Of a stretch of DNA of 64,000 nt, positions 35,122 to 43,734 are shown in pieces (position 1 is the stretch's first letter; the number at the start of each line of letters is the position of its first letter). The stretch is from Mycobacterium paraseoulense (GTDB lineage: Bacteria; Actinomycetota; Actinomycetes; Mycobacteriales; Mycobacteriaceae), in contig NZ_AP022619.1 in assembly GCF_010731655.1 (NCBI RefSeq), positions 3,658,001-3,722,000 on the forward strand. Direction: 5' to 3'. The translations under genes and the position numbers were made by a program. The notes beneath the pieces were generated by a model. The model did no database searches, was not told the DNA's origin, and saw nothing but the letters and a program-made list of their open reading frames with translations.

Positions 35122-36812
35122 CCACCGCCGGGCACGTCGACCACGGCAAGTCCACCCTGTTGCACAGGCTCACCGGCATGTGGCCGGACCGGCTGGCCGA
35201 GGAAAAGCGCCGGGGCCTGACCATCGACCTCGGCTTCGCGTGGACCGAGCTCGGAGGGCGTCAGCTGGCGTTCGTCGACGTGCCCGGACACGAGCGCTTC
35301 GTGGCCAACATGCTGGCCGGGGTGGGCGCCGTCCCGGCGGTGCTGTTCGTCGTCGCCGCCACCGAGGGCTGGATGCCGCAGTCGGAGGAACACCTCGCGG
35401 CGCTGGATGCGCTCGGGGTCCGCCACGGGCTGGCGGTGATCAGCAAGGCCGACCTCGCCGATCCCGGCCCGGCGACCCGGCAGGCGCGCGAACGGTTCGC
35501 TGCCACCTCGCTCGCCGGGATTCCCGTCGCGGTCGGCACCGACCTGGACCGGGTGCGGTCGGAACTGCTGGCGCTGACCGAGCGGCTGCCGGTTCCGGAC
35601 CCAGATGCCGACGTGCGGCTGTGGGTCGACCGGAGCTTCACCGTCCGGGGCGCGGGCACCGTGGTGACCGGCACGCTGGCGGCCGGGACGATCCGGGTGG
35701 GCGACGAGCTGGAACACGCCGGCCGGCGCGTCACGGTGCGCGGGCTGCAATCGCTGGGCCGAGACCTGTCGGCGGTCGGCCCGGTCGCGCGCGTCGCGCT
35801 CAACCTGCGCGGGGTGGAGCGCGGGCACATCGGCCGCGGCGACGCCGTTCGGACGCCTGGCGTGTGGCTGGACGCCGCGGAGATCGACGTCGCCCTGCGG
35901 TCGGCGGAGCCGCTGCACCGCCAGCTGATGCTGCACGTCGGGTCCGCGGCCGTGCCGGTGCGGGTGCGTCAGCTGGGCGAGGCGGCGGCCCGGCTGCGGC
36001 TGGCGCGGCCCCTGCCGCTGCGCGTGTCGGACATCGGATTGCTGCGTGATCCCGGCGAGCACCGGATCGCCGCGGGGGTCGAAGTGCTCGACGTCCGGCC
36101 GCCGGCGCTGCGCCGCCGGGGCGCCGCGCGGGACCGTGCCGCGGAGCTCGCCACCGGTCGCGTCCGCCCGCCGGACTGTGCCCGGGTGGCCGAACTTCGG
36201 GCGATGGGCCTGCCGCTTTCCGGCCTTCGAGTGGGCGACTGGCTGGTGGACCCGCAGTGGTGGGGCGGGCGGCGCGAGTGCGCGACCGCGGCGGTGCGGC
36301 GCTGGGCGGACGACCACGACATCGCGGCGGGGATGCCGCTGGAGACGCTGCGGCAGCGAGCCGGGCTCCCGTCCGCCGAGCTCCTGCCGACGCTGCTCGA
36401 GGGCACCGGCCTTCAGGTGGCCGACGGGTTGGTCCGCGCGCCGGGTGCGGGCCTGCCGGCCCGCGTCGACAAGGCGGTGCGCACCGTCGAGGAGTGGCTG
36501 GCCGCCGAGCCCTTCCGGGCGCCGGAGGCCGACGAACTGGCCGAGCTCAGGCTTGGGCCCCGCGAGCTGGCCGCGGCGGTGCGCGCCGGGCGGCTGACGC
36601 GGATCGCCGACGGCGTCGTCCTGGGGGCCGGCGCGCTGGACCGGGCGGCCGGCGTCCTCGCCGCGCTGCCGCAGCCGTTCACGGTCAGCGACGCGCGCCG
36701 CGCGCTGGCCACCACCCGGCGGGTCGCCGTGCCGCTGCTCGAGCAGCTCGACGCCCGGCGGGTCACCAGGCGGTCCCCGGACGGCACCCGGGTAGTGGTC
36801 TCACCCGGCTAG
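35109..36812 (+). CDS. selB: Selenocysteine-specific elongation factor SelB
   Basis: Delivers Sec-tRNA-Sec to UGA codons marked by SECIS. 567 residues: GTPase domain with G1 AGHVDHGKST, G3 DVPGHERF and the SKAD form of G4; EF-Tu-like domains 2 and 3 (~175-345); and C-terminal winged helices that bind SECIS. Length is slightly below E. coli SelB (~614). The start is the ATG at 35109 (MFVIATAGHVDHGK), inside the selA end; the open frame upstream is not SelB-like. Confidence 0.95.
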   Translation: MFVIATAGHVDHGKSTLLHRLTGMWPDRLAEEKRRGLTIDLGFAWTELGGRQLAFVDVPGHERFVANMLAGVGAVPAVLFVVAATEGWMPQSEEHLAALDALGVRHGLAVISKADLADPGPATRQARERFAATSLAGIPVAVGTDLDRVRSELLALTERLPVPDPDADVRLWVDRSFTVRGAGTVVTGTLAAGTIRVGDELEHAGRRVTVRGLQSLGRDLSAVGPVARVALNLRGVERGHIGRGDAVRTPGVWLDAAEIDVALRSAEPLHRQLMLHVGSAAVPVRVRQLGEAAARLRLARPLPLRVSDIGLLRDPGEHRIAAGVEVLDVRPPALRRRGAARDRAAELATGRVRPPDCARVAELRAMGLPLSGLRVGDWLVDPQWWGGRRECATAAVRRWADDHDIAAGMPLETLRQRAGLPSAELLPTLLEGTGLQVADGLVRAPGAGLPARVDKAVRTVEEWLAAEPFRAPEADELAELRLGPRELAAAVRAGRLTRIADGVVLGAGALDRAAGVLAALPQPFTVSDARRALATTRRVAVPLLEQLDARRVTRRSPDGTRVVVSPG

Positions 36813-37277
36813 CTACAGCCGCTCCTTGACCGCCGCCGACAATCGGGCGCCGTCGGCCTTGCCTGCCGCGATCGCGGTGGCCGCCTTCATCACCATGCCC
36901 ATCTGCTTCGTGCTCGGGCGCTCGCCGATCTCCTCGGCGACCTGGGCGATGGCGGTGTCGGCGACGTCGGCCAGTTCGGCCTCGGTGAGTGGCGTCGGCA
37001 AATATTCGTCGATGATCCGCGCCTCGGCGTGCTCGTTGGCAGCGAGCTCCCCGCGGCCGTTCTGCGTGTAGATCTCCGCCGACTCGGCGCGCTTGCGCGA
37101 CTCCCTGGCCAGCACCTTGATCACCTCGTCGTCGGAGAGCTCTTTGGCCTGTTTGCCGGAGACCTCCTCGGTTTGGATCGCGGCGAGCAGGAGGCGCAGC
37201 GTCGCCGTGCGCAGCTTGTCCTTACTCTTCATCGCTTCGGTCAGGTCGGCCCGCAGCCGGGATTTGAGTTCCGCCAT
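36813..37277 (-). CDS. YqeY/GatB-related protein (Rv3688c-like)
   Basis: 154-residue helical protein of the YqeY family, related to the tail domain of GatB. Visible: LRADLTEAMKSKDKLRTATLRLLLAAI and the C-terminal IGERPSTKQMGMVMKA. It may bind tRNA, but the cellular role is unknown. The ATG at 37277 gives exactly the M. tuberculosis length; the open frame upstream to 37388 is not conserved. It marks the return to the M. tuberculosis gene order and abuts selB tail to tail. Confidence 0.92.
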   Translation of the reverse strand: MAELKSRLRADLTEAMKSKDKLRTATLRLLLAAIQTEEVSGKQAKELSDDEVIKVLARESRKRAESAEIYTQNGRGELAANEHAEARIIDEYLPTPLTEAELADVADTAIAQVAEEIGERPSTKQMGMVMKAATAIAAGKADGARLSAAVKERL

Positions 37278-37389
37278 GCCCGGAACGCTACGCGCCGCCC
37301 GCCCGGCCATGATTGAGAATTGCCCGGACCACCGACAGGATGGAACCCATGACGAACGACGGGCCCGCTCACCAACGCCGCGGAACACG

Positions 37390-38589
37390 TTGAGCGCGCC
37401 GCCGCCCGGCTATCCGGTTGGGCCGCCGCCGGGTTACGGCCCGCCACCCGGCTACGGCCCACCACCCGGCTACGGCCCCCCACCGGGATACGGCCCGCGA
37501 CCGGGTTACGGCCCACCACCCGGTTACGGCCCACCACCCGGTTACGGCCCACCACCGGGTTATGGCCCGCCACCCGGCTACGGCCCGCCGCCGGGATACG
37601 GCCCCCCACAACTGGTCCCGGGAGCGATCAAGCCCGGGATCATCCCCCTGCGGCCGCTGACGCTCGGTGACATCTTCAACGGCGCGGTCGGCTACGTGCG
37701 GGCCAATCCGAAGGCAACGCTGGGGTTGACCGCCATCGTGGTGGTGTTCATCCAGATCGTCACGAAGATCGCCGTCTTCGGCCCCCTGGCGGCCTACGGC
37801 AGGTTGAGCACCGATCACGCCAAGGAGTTGAGCAACGGGGTCATCGGCGCCTGGTTCACGTCGATGGGCGCCGGGGTCGTGGTCGCCTGGCTGGGCGGCA
37901 TGCTGCTCTCCGGGATGCTCACCGTGATCGTCGGGCGGGCGGTGTTCGGCTCGCCGATCACCATCGGGGAGACGTGGGTCAAGATCCGCGGGCGGCTGGT
38001 GCCCTTGCTCGGTCTCGCCTTGCTGGAAGGCGCCGCGCTAGCGGTGATCGGGGGGCTGGTGGCGGTGAGCGTCGCGGTGTTGGCGGCGATCGGCAGCGCC
38101 GCGGCGGCGGTCGTCCTGGGCCTGCCGCTGGCGCTGGCCGTGATCGCGTTGCTGGTGTACCTGTACACGGTGGTGTTGTTCGCGCCCGTGCTGATCGTCT
38201 TGGAGCGGCTGCCCGTCCTGGACGCCGTCACCCGATCGTTCGCCCTGGTACGCAACGGCTTCTGGCGGGTGCTGGGCATCCGGCTGCTCACGCTGCTGGT
38301 GACATCGGTCGTGGCCGGTGCGGTCGCGGTGCCCTTCAACATCGTCAGCCAGTTCTTCATGACCACGACGTCCACCTCGGGTTTCCTGATCAGCACCGCG
38401 GTCGCATCGGTGGGGGCCGCGATCGGCGAGATCATCACCGCGCCGTTCAACGCCGGAGTCATCGCGCTGCTCTACACCGACCGCCGAATGCGGGCCGAGG
38501 CATTCGATCTGGTGCTGCAGACCGGCGCCGCGGGCGGGCCGTCCGCGGGCGCCTCCACCGATAACCTCTGGCTGACCCGGCCGGTCTGA
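37390..38589 (+). CDS. Pro/Gly/Tyr-repeat integral membrane protein (Rv3689-like)
   Basis: 399 residues from the TTG at 37390 (SAPPPGYPVGPPPGYG). Residues ~8-78 are tandem GYGPPP hexapeptides. Then LRPLTLGDIFNGAVGYVRANPK introduces six or so transmembrane segments, the 'glycerophosphoryl diester phosphodiesterase membrane domain' type. Function unknown. The start is uncertain: ATG 37310 is also in frame, and a better-looking ATG at 37350 lies in a frame that stops. First gene of the moxR cluster. Confidence 0.8.
   Translation: MSAPPPGYPVGPPPGYGPPPGYGPPPGYGPPPGYGPRPGYGPPPGYGPPPGYGPPPGYGPPPGYGPPPGYGPPQLVPGAIKPGIIPLRPLTLGDIFNGAVGYVRANPKATLGLTAIVVVFIQIVTKIAVFGPLAAYGRLSTDHAKELSNGVIGAWFTSMGAGVVVAWLGGMLLSGMLTVIVGRAVFGSPITIGETWVKIRGRLVPLLGLALLEGAALAVIGGLVAVSVAVLAAIGSAAAAVVLGLPLALAVIALLVYLYTVVLFAPVLIVLERLPVLDAVTRSFALVRNGFWRVLGIRLLTLLVTSVVAGAVAVPFNIVSQFFMTTTSTSGFLISTAVASVGAAIGEIITAPFNAGVIALLYTDRRMRAEAFDLVLQTGAAGGPSAGASTDNLWLTRPV
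37432..37608 (+). repeat. 18-bp coding tandem repeat (GYGPPP units)
   Basis: About ten imperfect 18-bp units such as GGTTACGGCCCACCACCC, differing mostly at third positions, encode the Gly-Tyr-Gly-Pro-Pro-Pro array. Copy number probably varies between strains by slippage. Confidence 0.9.
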
Positions 38590-38603
38590 GGACGAGTGAG
38601 ATA

Positions 38604-39257
38604 GTGCCCTCCATCGACATCGACCGCGATGCCGCGCACCAGGCCGCCCAGGTCGAGCTCGACAAACCGATCTACTCCAAGGGCTCGGCCGGCGAACAGA
38701 TCGCCGAGTGGATCAACGAGATGATCTACCGGCTGCTGCAGAAGACCGCCTCGTTGCCCGGCGGATGGCTCACGGCGACGGTGCTTTTCATCATGCTGGG
38801 GATCGCGCTGGCGGCCGCCATCCACATCGCGCGGCGCACCATGCGCACCAACCGCGGCGGCGACTACCAGTTGTTCGAAGCCGCGCAGCTCACCGCGGCT
38901 CAGCACCGCGCGACCGCAGAAAACTATGCGGCACAAGGCGACTGGGCCGCAGCGATTCGCCACCGGCTGCGAGCCGTCGCCCGCCAGCTCGAGGAGACCG
39001 GCGTACTCAACCCGGCGCCCGGCCGCACCGCCAACGAACTGGCCGCCGACGCCGGCGCCGCATTACCCCACCTTGGCGGCGAATTATCGCAAGCGGCAAC
39101 GGCTTTCAACGACGTCACCTACGGTGAACAACCGGGGACGCAGGACGCTTACCGGATGATCGCCGACCTCGACGACCACCTGCGCTCCCGCTCGGGTGCC
39201 GGCACCGCCGGGCCGGAACAACCGGTGGCATCCGACTCGTGGGCGCAGGTGCGGTGA
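38604..39257 (+). CDS. DUF4129-domain membrane protein (Rv3690-like)
   Basis: 217 residues. A short N-terminal segment is followed by one transmembrane helix (about 53-75) and a DUF4129-like helical domain: WAAAIRHRLRAVARQLEETGVL..PGRTANELA. The family is linked to transglutaminase-like and MoxR/DUF58 operons. The start is GTG at 38604. It overlaps the next gene by one base (TGATG). Confidence 0.85.
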   Translation: MPSIDIDRDAAHQAAQVELDKPIYSKGSAGEQIAEWINEMIYRLLQKTASLPGGWLTATVLFIMLGIALAAAIHIARRTMRTNRGGDYQLFEAAQLTAAQHRATAENYAAQGDWAAAIRHRLRAVARQLEETGVLNPAPGRTANELAADAGAALPHLGGELSQAATAFNDVTYGEQPGTQDAYRMIADLDDHLRSRSGAGTAGPEQPVASDSWAQVR

Positions 39258-40399
39258 TGGCGACCATCGGGCACCCGCAATCCGCCGCTCCGGCGGCGCG
39301 GCGCCGGCGATCCTGGCCCTGGGTGATCCTGACCCTGGTCGTGCTCACCGTCATCGCGTGCGTCGACGCCTACCTGACGGCGCCGCGGCCGGGCGCGCGC
39401 ATGGATCCGGCGTCGACGGGTCCCGACGGGACCCATGCGCTGGTGGCGCTGCTGCGCGACGGCGGCGTCGACGTCGTGGTCGCCGACGGCATCGCCGGGG
39501 TCGAGCGGGCGGCGCGCCCCGACGCGCTGATCCTGGTGGCCCAGAGCCAGTTCCTGACCGGACCGCTGCTGGACCGGCTGGCGAAGGCACCGGGCGATCT
39601 GCTCCTGGTGGAACCGACGGCGCGCACCCGCGAGGCATTGCTGCCCGGCGTGCGCGTCTCGCCGGCCGACAACTTCGACTCCGACCCCGATTGCACTCTG
39701 CGCGAGGCAACCCGGGCCGGACCGGTGCGATTCGGACCCAGCGACACCTACCACGCCACCGACGGCCGGGCTATGACCCGTTGCTACGGCGGTGCGCTGA
39801 TCCGCTTCCGCGACGGCGGGCGGAGCGTCACGGCGGTCGGCAACACCGACTTCCTAACCAACGGCGCCCTGTTGCAGGCGGGCAACGCCGCCCTGGCGAT
39901 GAACCTCGCGGGCGCCCGGCCCCGGCTCATCTGGTATGCACCCCACCACGTCGAGGGCGAATCGTCGCCCCCCGGTTCGATTTCCGACCTGATCCCGCCC
40001 AACGTGCCGTGGATCGTCTGGCAGCTGTGCCTGGTCGTGCTGCTGGTCGCGCTCTGGCGGGGCCGGCGGCCCGGCCCGCTGGTCGCCGAGCAGCTGCCCG
40101 TCGTGGTGCGCGCGTCGGAGACCGTCGAGGGCCGCGGCCGGCTCTACCGTTCCCGCCGGGCGCGCGACCGCGCCGCCGCGGCCCTGCGCACCGCCACGCT
40201 GCAGCGGCTGCTGCCCCGGCTCGGCCTGAACACCGGGGCGTCCGCGCCCGCGGTGGCGGCCGCGGTGGCCGCCCGCAGCCGGGCCGACCCGGCATTCGTG
40301 TCCTACCAGCTGTTCGGCCCGCCCCCGGCGACCGACCACGACCTGCTACAACTTGCCCGTGCGCTCGACGACATCGAAAGGCAGGTCACACGGACGTGA
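39257..40399 (+). CDS. DUF4350-domain membrane protein (Rv3691-like)
   Basis: 380 residues. One transmembrane helix lies near the N-terminus (about 22-44). An extracytoplasmic domain with DPASTGPDGTHALVALLRDGG, typical of DUF4350, follows. A second helix lies near 255-272, then a cytoplasmic tail. Its place directly before moxR and DUF58 is conserved in actinobacteria. ATG 39257 overlaps the previous stop; GTGA couples it to moxR. Confidence 0.85.
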   Translation: MATIGHPQSAAPAARRRRSWPWVILTLVVLTVIACVDAYLTAPRPGARMDPASTGPDGTHALVALLRDGGVDVVVADGIAGVERAARPDALILVAQSQFLTGPLLDRLAKAPGDLLLVEPTARTREALLPGVRVSPADNFDSDPDCTLREATRAGPVRFGPSDTYHATDGRAMTRCYGGALIRFRDGGRSVTAVGNTDFLTNGALLQAGNAALAMNLAGARPRLIWYAPHHVEGESSPPGSISDLIPPNVPWIVWQLCLVVLLVALWRGRRPGPLVAEQLPVVVRASETVEGRGRLYRSRRARDRAAAALRTATLQRLLPRLGLNTGASAPAVAAAVAARSRADPAFVSYQLFGPPPATDHDLLQLARALDDIERQVTRT

Positions 40400-41379
40400 C
40401 GCAGTCGGATTCCAGCCCGCAAACCTCTCCCACCACTGAATCGGCGCGGGACGCGCTGCTGGCGCTGCGCGGCGAGCTCGCCAAGGCCGTCGTCGGGCAG
40501 GAGGGGGTGATCAGCGGGCTGGTGATCGCACTGCTGTGCCGCGGCCACGTGCTGCTGGAAGGCGTTCCGGGAGTGGCGAAGACGCTGCTGGTACGGGCGC
40601 TGGCCGCCGCGCTGCGGCTGGAGTTCAAGCGGGTGCAGTTCACCCCGGACCTGATGCCCGGCGACGTCACGGGCTCGCTAGTGTACGACGCGCGCACCGC
40701 CGCGTTCACGTTCCGGCCCGGCCCGGTGTTCACCAATCTGCTGTTGGCCGACGAGATCAACCGGACCCCGCCGAAGACCCAGGCCGCGCTACTCGAGGCG
40801 ATGGAGGAGCGCCAGGTCAGCGTGGAAGGGGTGGCCCAGCCGCTGCCCGACCCCTTCATCGTGGCCGCGACCCAGAACCCCGTCGAATACGAGGGCACCT
40901 ACCAGTTGCCCGAAGCGCAGCTGGACCGGTTTCTGCTCAAACTGAACGTGACTCTGCCACCGCGGGATTCGGAGATCGCCATCCTCGGGCGGCACGCCCA
41001 GGGCTTCGATCCCCGCGACCTGTCGGCGATCAAACCGGTGGCCGGGCCCGCCGAACTCGCGGCCGGGCGCGACGCCGTGCGGCACGTGCTGGTCGCCGAC
41101 GAGGTCCTGGGCTACATCGTCGACATCGTCGGCGCCACCCGCTCGTCGCCCGCGCTGCAGCTGGGCGTCTCGCCGCGTGGGGCGACCGCGCTGCTGGCCA
41201 CGGCCCGTTCCTGGGCCTGGTTGTCCGGCCGCAACTACGTCACTCCCGACGACGTGAAGGCCATGGCCCGCCCGACGCTGCGGCACCGGGTGATGCTGCG
41301 CCCCGAGGCCGAACTCGAAGGGGCCACCCCCGACGGCGTGCTCGACGGGATCCTGGCGTCGGTCCCGGTGCCCCGCTAG
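40396..41379 (+). CDS. moxR2: MoxR-family AAA+ ATPase (Rv3692, MoxR2-like)
   Basis: 327-residue MoxR ATPase. Walker A is LLEGVPGVAKTLL, Walker B LLLADEINRTPPKTQAALLEAM, sensor 1 ATQNPVEYEGTY, then ARLDRF-like QLDRFLL. The C-terminal lid has GVSPRGATALLATARSWAWL. MoxR proteins act as chaperones with a DUF58/VWA partner, here the next gene. GTG 40396. Confidence 0.93.
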   Translation: MTQSDSSPQTSPTTESARDALLALRGELAKAVVGQEGVISGLVIALLCRGHVLLEGVPGVAKTLLVRALAAALRLEFKRVQFTPDLMPGDVTGSLVYDARTAAFTFRPGPVFTNLLLADEINRTPPKTQAALLEAMEERQVSVEGVAQPLPDPFIVAATQNPVEYEGTYQLPEAQLDRFLLKLNVTLPPRDSEIAILGRHAQGFDPRDLSAIKPVAGPAELAAGRDAVRHVLVADEVLGYIVDIVGATRSSPALQLGVSPRGATALLATARSWAWLSGRNYVTPDDVKAMARPTLRHRVMLRPEAELEGATPDGVLDGILASVPVPR

Positions 41380-42701
41380 TGGTTCTGACCGGACGCACCG
41401 GGCTGGTCGCGCTCATCTGCGTCCTGCCCGTCGCGCTGTCCCCTTGGCCGGCAAGGACTTTCGGAGCCCTCCTGGTCGCCCTTCTGGGTGTGGTGATCGT
41501 GGACGTCGCGCTTGCGGCCAGCCCCCGCGGATTGCGTTATGACCGTTCCCCGGATCGCTCCGCCCGGCTCGCCCAGCCGGTGGACGTCGGGCTGCTGATC
41601 CACAACGACGGTCGGCGGCGGTTCCGCGGCCAGGTCCGCGACGCGTGGCCGCCCAGCGCGGGCGCGCGGCCCCGCATCCACCCAGTGAACATCCCCGCCG
41701 GCCGGCATCAGCACGTCGGTTCCCAGCTGCGGCCGGTCCGCCGCGGCGAACAGCGCGCGGCGGTGGTCACCGCCCGATCCATCGGCCCGCTTGGGCTGGC
41801 GGGACGACAGGGGTCGCAAGCCGTGCCGGGCCTGCTTCGGGTGTTGCCGCCCTTCCTGTCCCGCAAGCACCTGCCGGCCCGGCTGGCCAAACTGCGCGAG
41901 ATCGACGGGCTGCTGCCGACGCTGATCCGCGGCCAGGGAACCGAATTCGACTCGCTGCGAGAATATGTCGTCGGCGATGACGTGCGGTCGATCGACTGGC
42001 GCGCGACCGCGCGCCGTGCCGACGTCGTCGTCCGCACCTGGCGGCCGGAACGCGACCGGCGCGTGGTGATCGTGCTCGACACGGGGCGCACAGCGGCGGG
42101 CCGGGTCGGCGTCGACCCGACCGCGTCCGATCCTGCGGGCTGGCCGCGGCTGGACTGGTCCATGGACGCCGCGCTGCTGCTGGCGGCGCTGGCGTCGCGG
42201 GCCGGCGACCACGTGGACTTCCTCGCCCATGACCGGGTCAGCCGGGCGGGCGTGTTCGGTGCGTCGCGCACCGAACTGCTCGCGCAGCTGGTCGACGCGA
42301 TGGCGCCCTTGCAACCGGCTCTGCTCGAACCCGATTGGACGGCAATGGTTTCCGCGATCGCGCGGCGGGCCCGCAGGCGGTCGCTGGTGGTGCTGCTGAC
42401 CGACCTCAACGCGACGGCGCTCGACGAGGGGTTGCTGCCCGTGCTGCCGCAGTTGGCGGCGAAGCATCACCTGATGGTGGCCGCGGTCGCCGACCCCCGG
42501 GTGGACCAGATGGCCGCCGGGCGTTCGGATCCGGCCGCCGTCTACGACGCGGCGGCCGCCGAACGATCCCGCAACGACCGCCGCGCGATCGCCGCCCGGC
42601 TGCGCCGCAGCGGGGTGGAGGTCGTCGACGCCCCGCCCACCGAACTGGCGCCCGCCCTGGCCGACCGGTATCTGGCGATGAAGGCCACCGGCCGGCTCTG
42701 A
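41379..42701 (+). CDS. DUF58 protein, MoxR partner (Rv3693-like)
   Basis: 440 residues. Two closely spaced transmembrane helices at the N-terminus (about 6-45) precede the DUF58 signature GTEFDSLREYVVGDDVRSIDW. A VWA-like fold (VVIVLDTGRTAAGR) follows. It presumably works with MoxR2 at the membrane. The GTG at 41379 shares one base with the moxR stop. Confidence 0.9.
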   Translation: MVLTGRTGLVALICVLPVALSPWPARTFGALLVALLGVVIVDVALAASPRGLRYDRSPDRSARLAQPVDVGLLIHNDGRRRFRGQVRDAWPPSAGARPRIHPVNIPAGRHQHVGSQLRPVRRGEQRAAVVTARSIGPLGLAGRQGSQAVPGLLRVLPPFLSRKHLPARLAKLREIDGLLPTLIRGQGTEFDSLREYVVGDDVRSIDWRATARRADVVVRTWRPERDRRVVIVLDTGRTAAGRVGVDPTASDPAGWPRLDWSMDAALLLAALASRAGDHVDFLAHDRVSRAGVFGASRTELLAQLVDAMAPLQPALLEPDWTAMVSAIARRARRRSLVVLLTDLNATALDEGLLPVLPQLAAKHHLMVAAVADPRVDQMAAGRSDPAAVYDAAAAERSRNDRRAIAARLRRSGVEVVDAPPTELAPALADRYLAMKATGRL

Positions 42702-42705
42702 CCGC

Positions 42706-43698
42706 TCAGCCCGTGGGGACCACGTCCGGCGCGTCTTCGATGTCGCCGGTCTCGCCGGCCTTGGCCGCACGACGGCCGAAATACACGATGTAGGAGAGGA
42801 ACGCGACCTCGGCGACGATCCCGATCCCGACCCGGACGACCGTCGGCAGCGGCGAGGGCGTCACCAACGCCTCGATCAACCCCGAGACCAACAGGACGGC
42901 CACCAGTCCGATCGCGACCGACACAACCGCGCGGCCCTGTTCGGCGAGCGCTTGTCCGCGGGGCCGGTCGCCGGGTGCGACCACCGACCACCCCAGCCGC
43001 ATCCCCGCCGCCCCGGCCAGGAATGCCGCCGTCAGCTCCAGCAACCCGTGCGGGGCCAGCAACCCAAGCAGCACGCCGCCCTTGCCGGCCTGGAACATCA
43101 GCCCGGAGATCAGCCCCAGGTTGGCGGCGTTCTGAAACAACACGATCGGGATCGGCAGTCCCAGTAGGACCGACATCGCGATGCACTGCGCCGCAACCCA
43201 GGAATTGTTCACCCAGATCTGCAGCGCGAACGCCGCGGCCGGATGCTCGCTGTAGTAGGAGGCCACGTCGTGGTTGACCAATTGCTCGATGTCGCTTGGT
43301 GTTCCGGCGGCCGACTGCACCTCGGGGTTGCCGACCACCCACAACGCCATGACGACCACCACGGCGAAGAACGCCACCGCCGTGCCCAGCCACCACCGCC
43401 ACGAGCGGTACGCGACCACCGGGAAAGACACCGTCCAAAACCGGGCGAAGGTGCTGCCCAACGGCGCGTGAGCGCCGGTCACCACGGAACGCGCCCGCGC
43501 GACCAGGCTGGAAAGCCGACCGATCAATACCGAATCCGACGAGGCCGAACGCAGCGTCGAGAGGTGGGTGGACACCCGCTGGTACAGCTCGACGAGCTCG
43601 TCGACCTCGGCTCCGGTCAGCGAGCGACGCCGCCCCACCAACCGCTCGAGGCGGTCCCAGGTACCGCGATGGGCCAGCACGAATGCGTCGACGTCCAC
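42706..43698 (-). CDS. SpoIIM/DUF95-like membrane protein (Rv3694c-like)
   Basis: 330 residues: a helical N-terminal domain (1-100, with RVSTHLSTLRSASSD) then about five transmembrane helices with the DUF95 pattern FQNAANLGLISGLMF and LLAPHGLLELTAAFLAGAAG. Function unknown; the family resembles stage II sporulation protein M. GTG 43698 gives the M. tuberculosis length. It abuts the DUF58 gene tail to tail and is divergent from the RDD gene by 36 bp. Confidence 0.9.
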   Translation of the reverse strand: MDVDAFVLAHRGTWDRLERLVGRRRSLTGAEVDELVELYQRVSTHLSTLRSASSDSVLIGRLSSLVARARSVVTGAHAPLGSTFARFWTVSFPVVAYRSWRWWLGTAVAFFAVVVVMALWVVGNPEVQSAAGTPSDIEQLVNHDVASYYSEHPAAAFALQIWVNNSWVAAQCIAMSVLLGLPIPIVLFQNAANLGLISGLMFQAGKGGVLLGLLAPHGLLELTAAFLAGAAGMRLGWSVVAPGDRPRGQALAEQGRAVVSVAIGLVAVLLVSGLIEALVTPSPLPTVVRVGIGIVAEVAFLSYIVYFGRRAAKAGETGDIEDAPDVVPTG

Positions 43699-43720
43699 CC
43701 TGCGCAGCCTAATCGCCCTG

Positions 43721-43726
43721 TACCGT
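43721..43726 (+). promoter_or_regulatory. Possible -10 element of the RDD gene
   Basis: TACCGT ends eight bases before the ATG at 43735 with no Shine-Dalgarno between, suggesting a leaderless start in this short divergent promoter. Confidence 0.35.
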
Positions 43727-43734
43727 TCGGTGTT

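Noticed and set aside
37432..37608. CRISPR-like array
   Set aside because: Contiguous 18-bp units without spacers, all in a coding frame.
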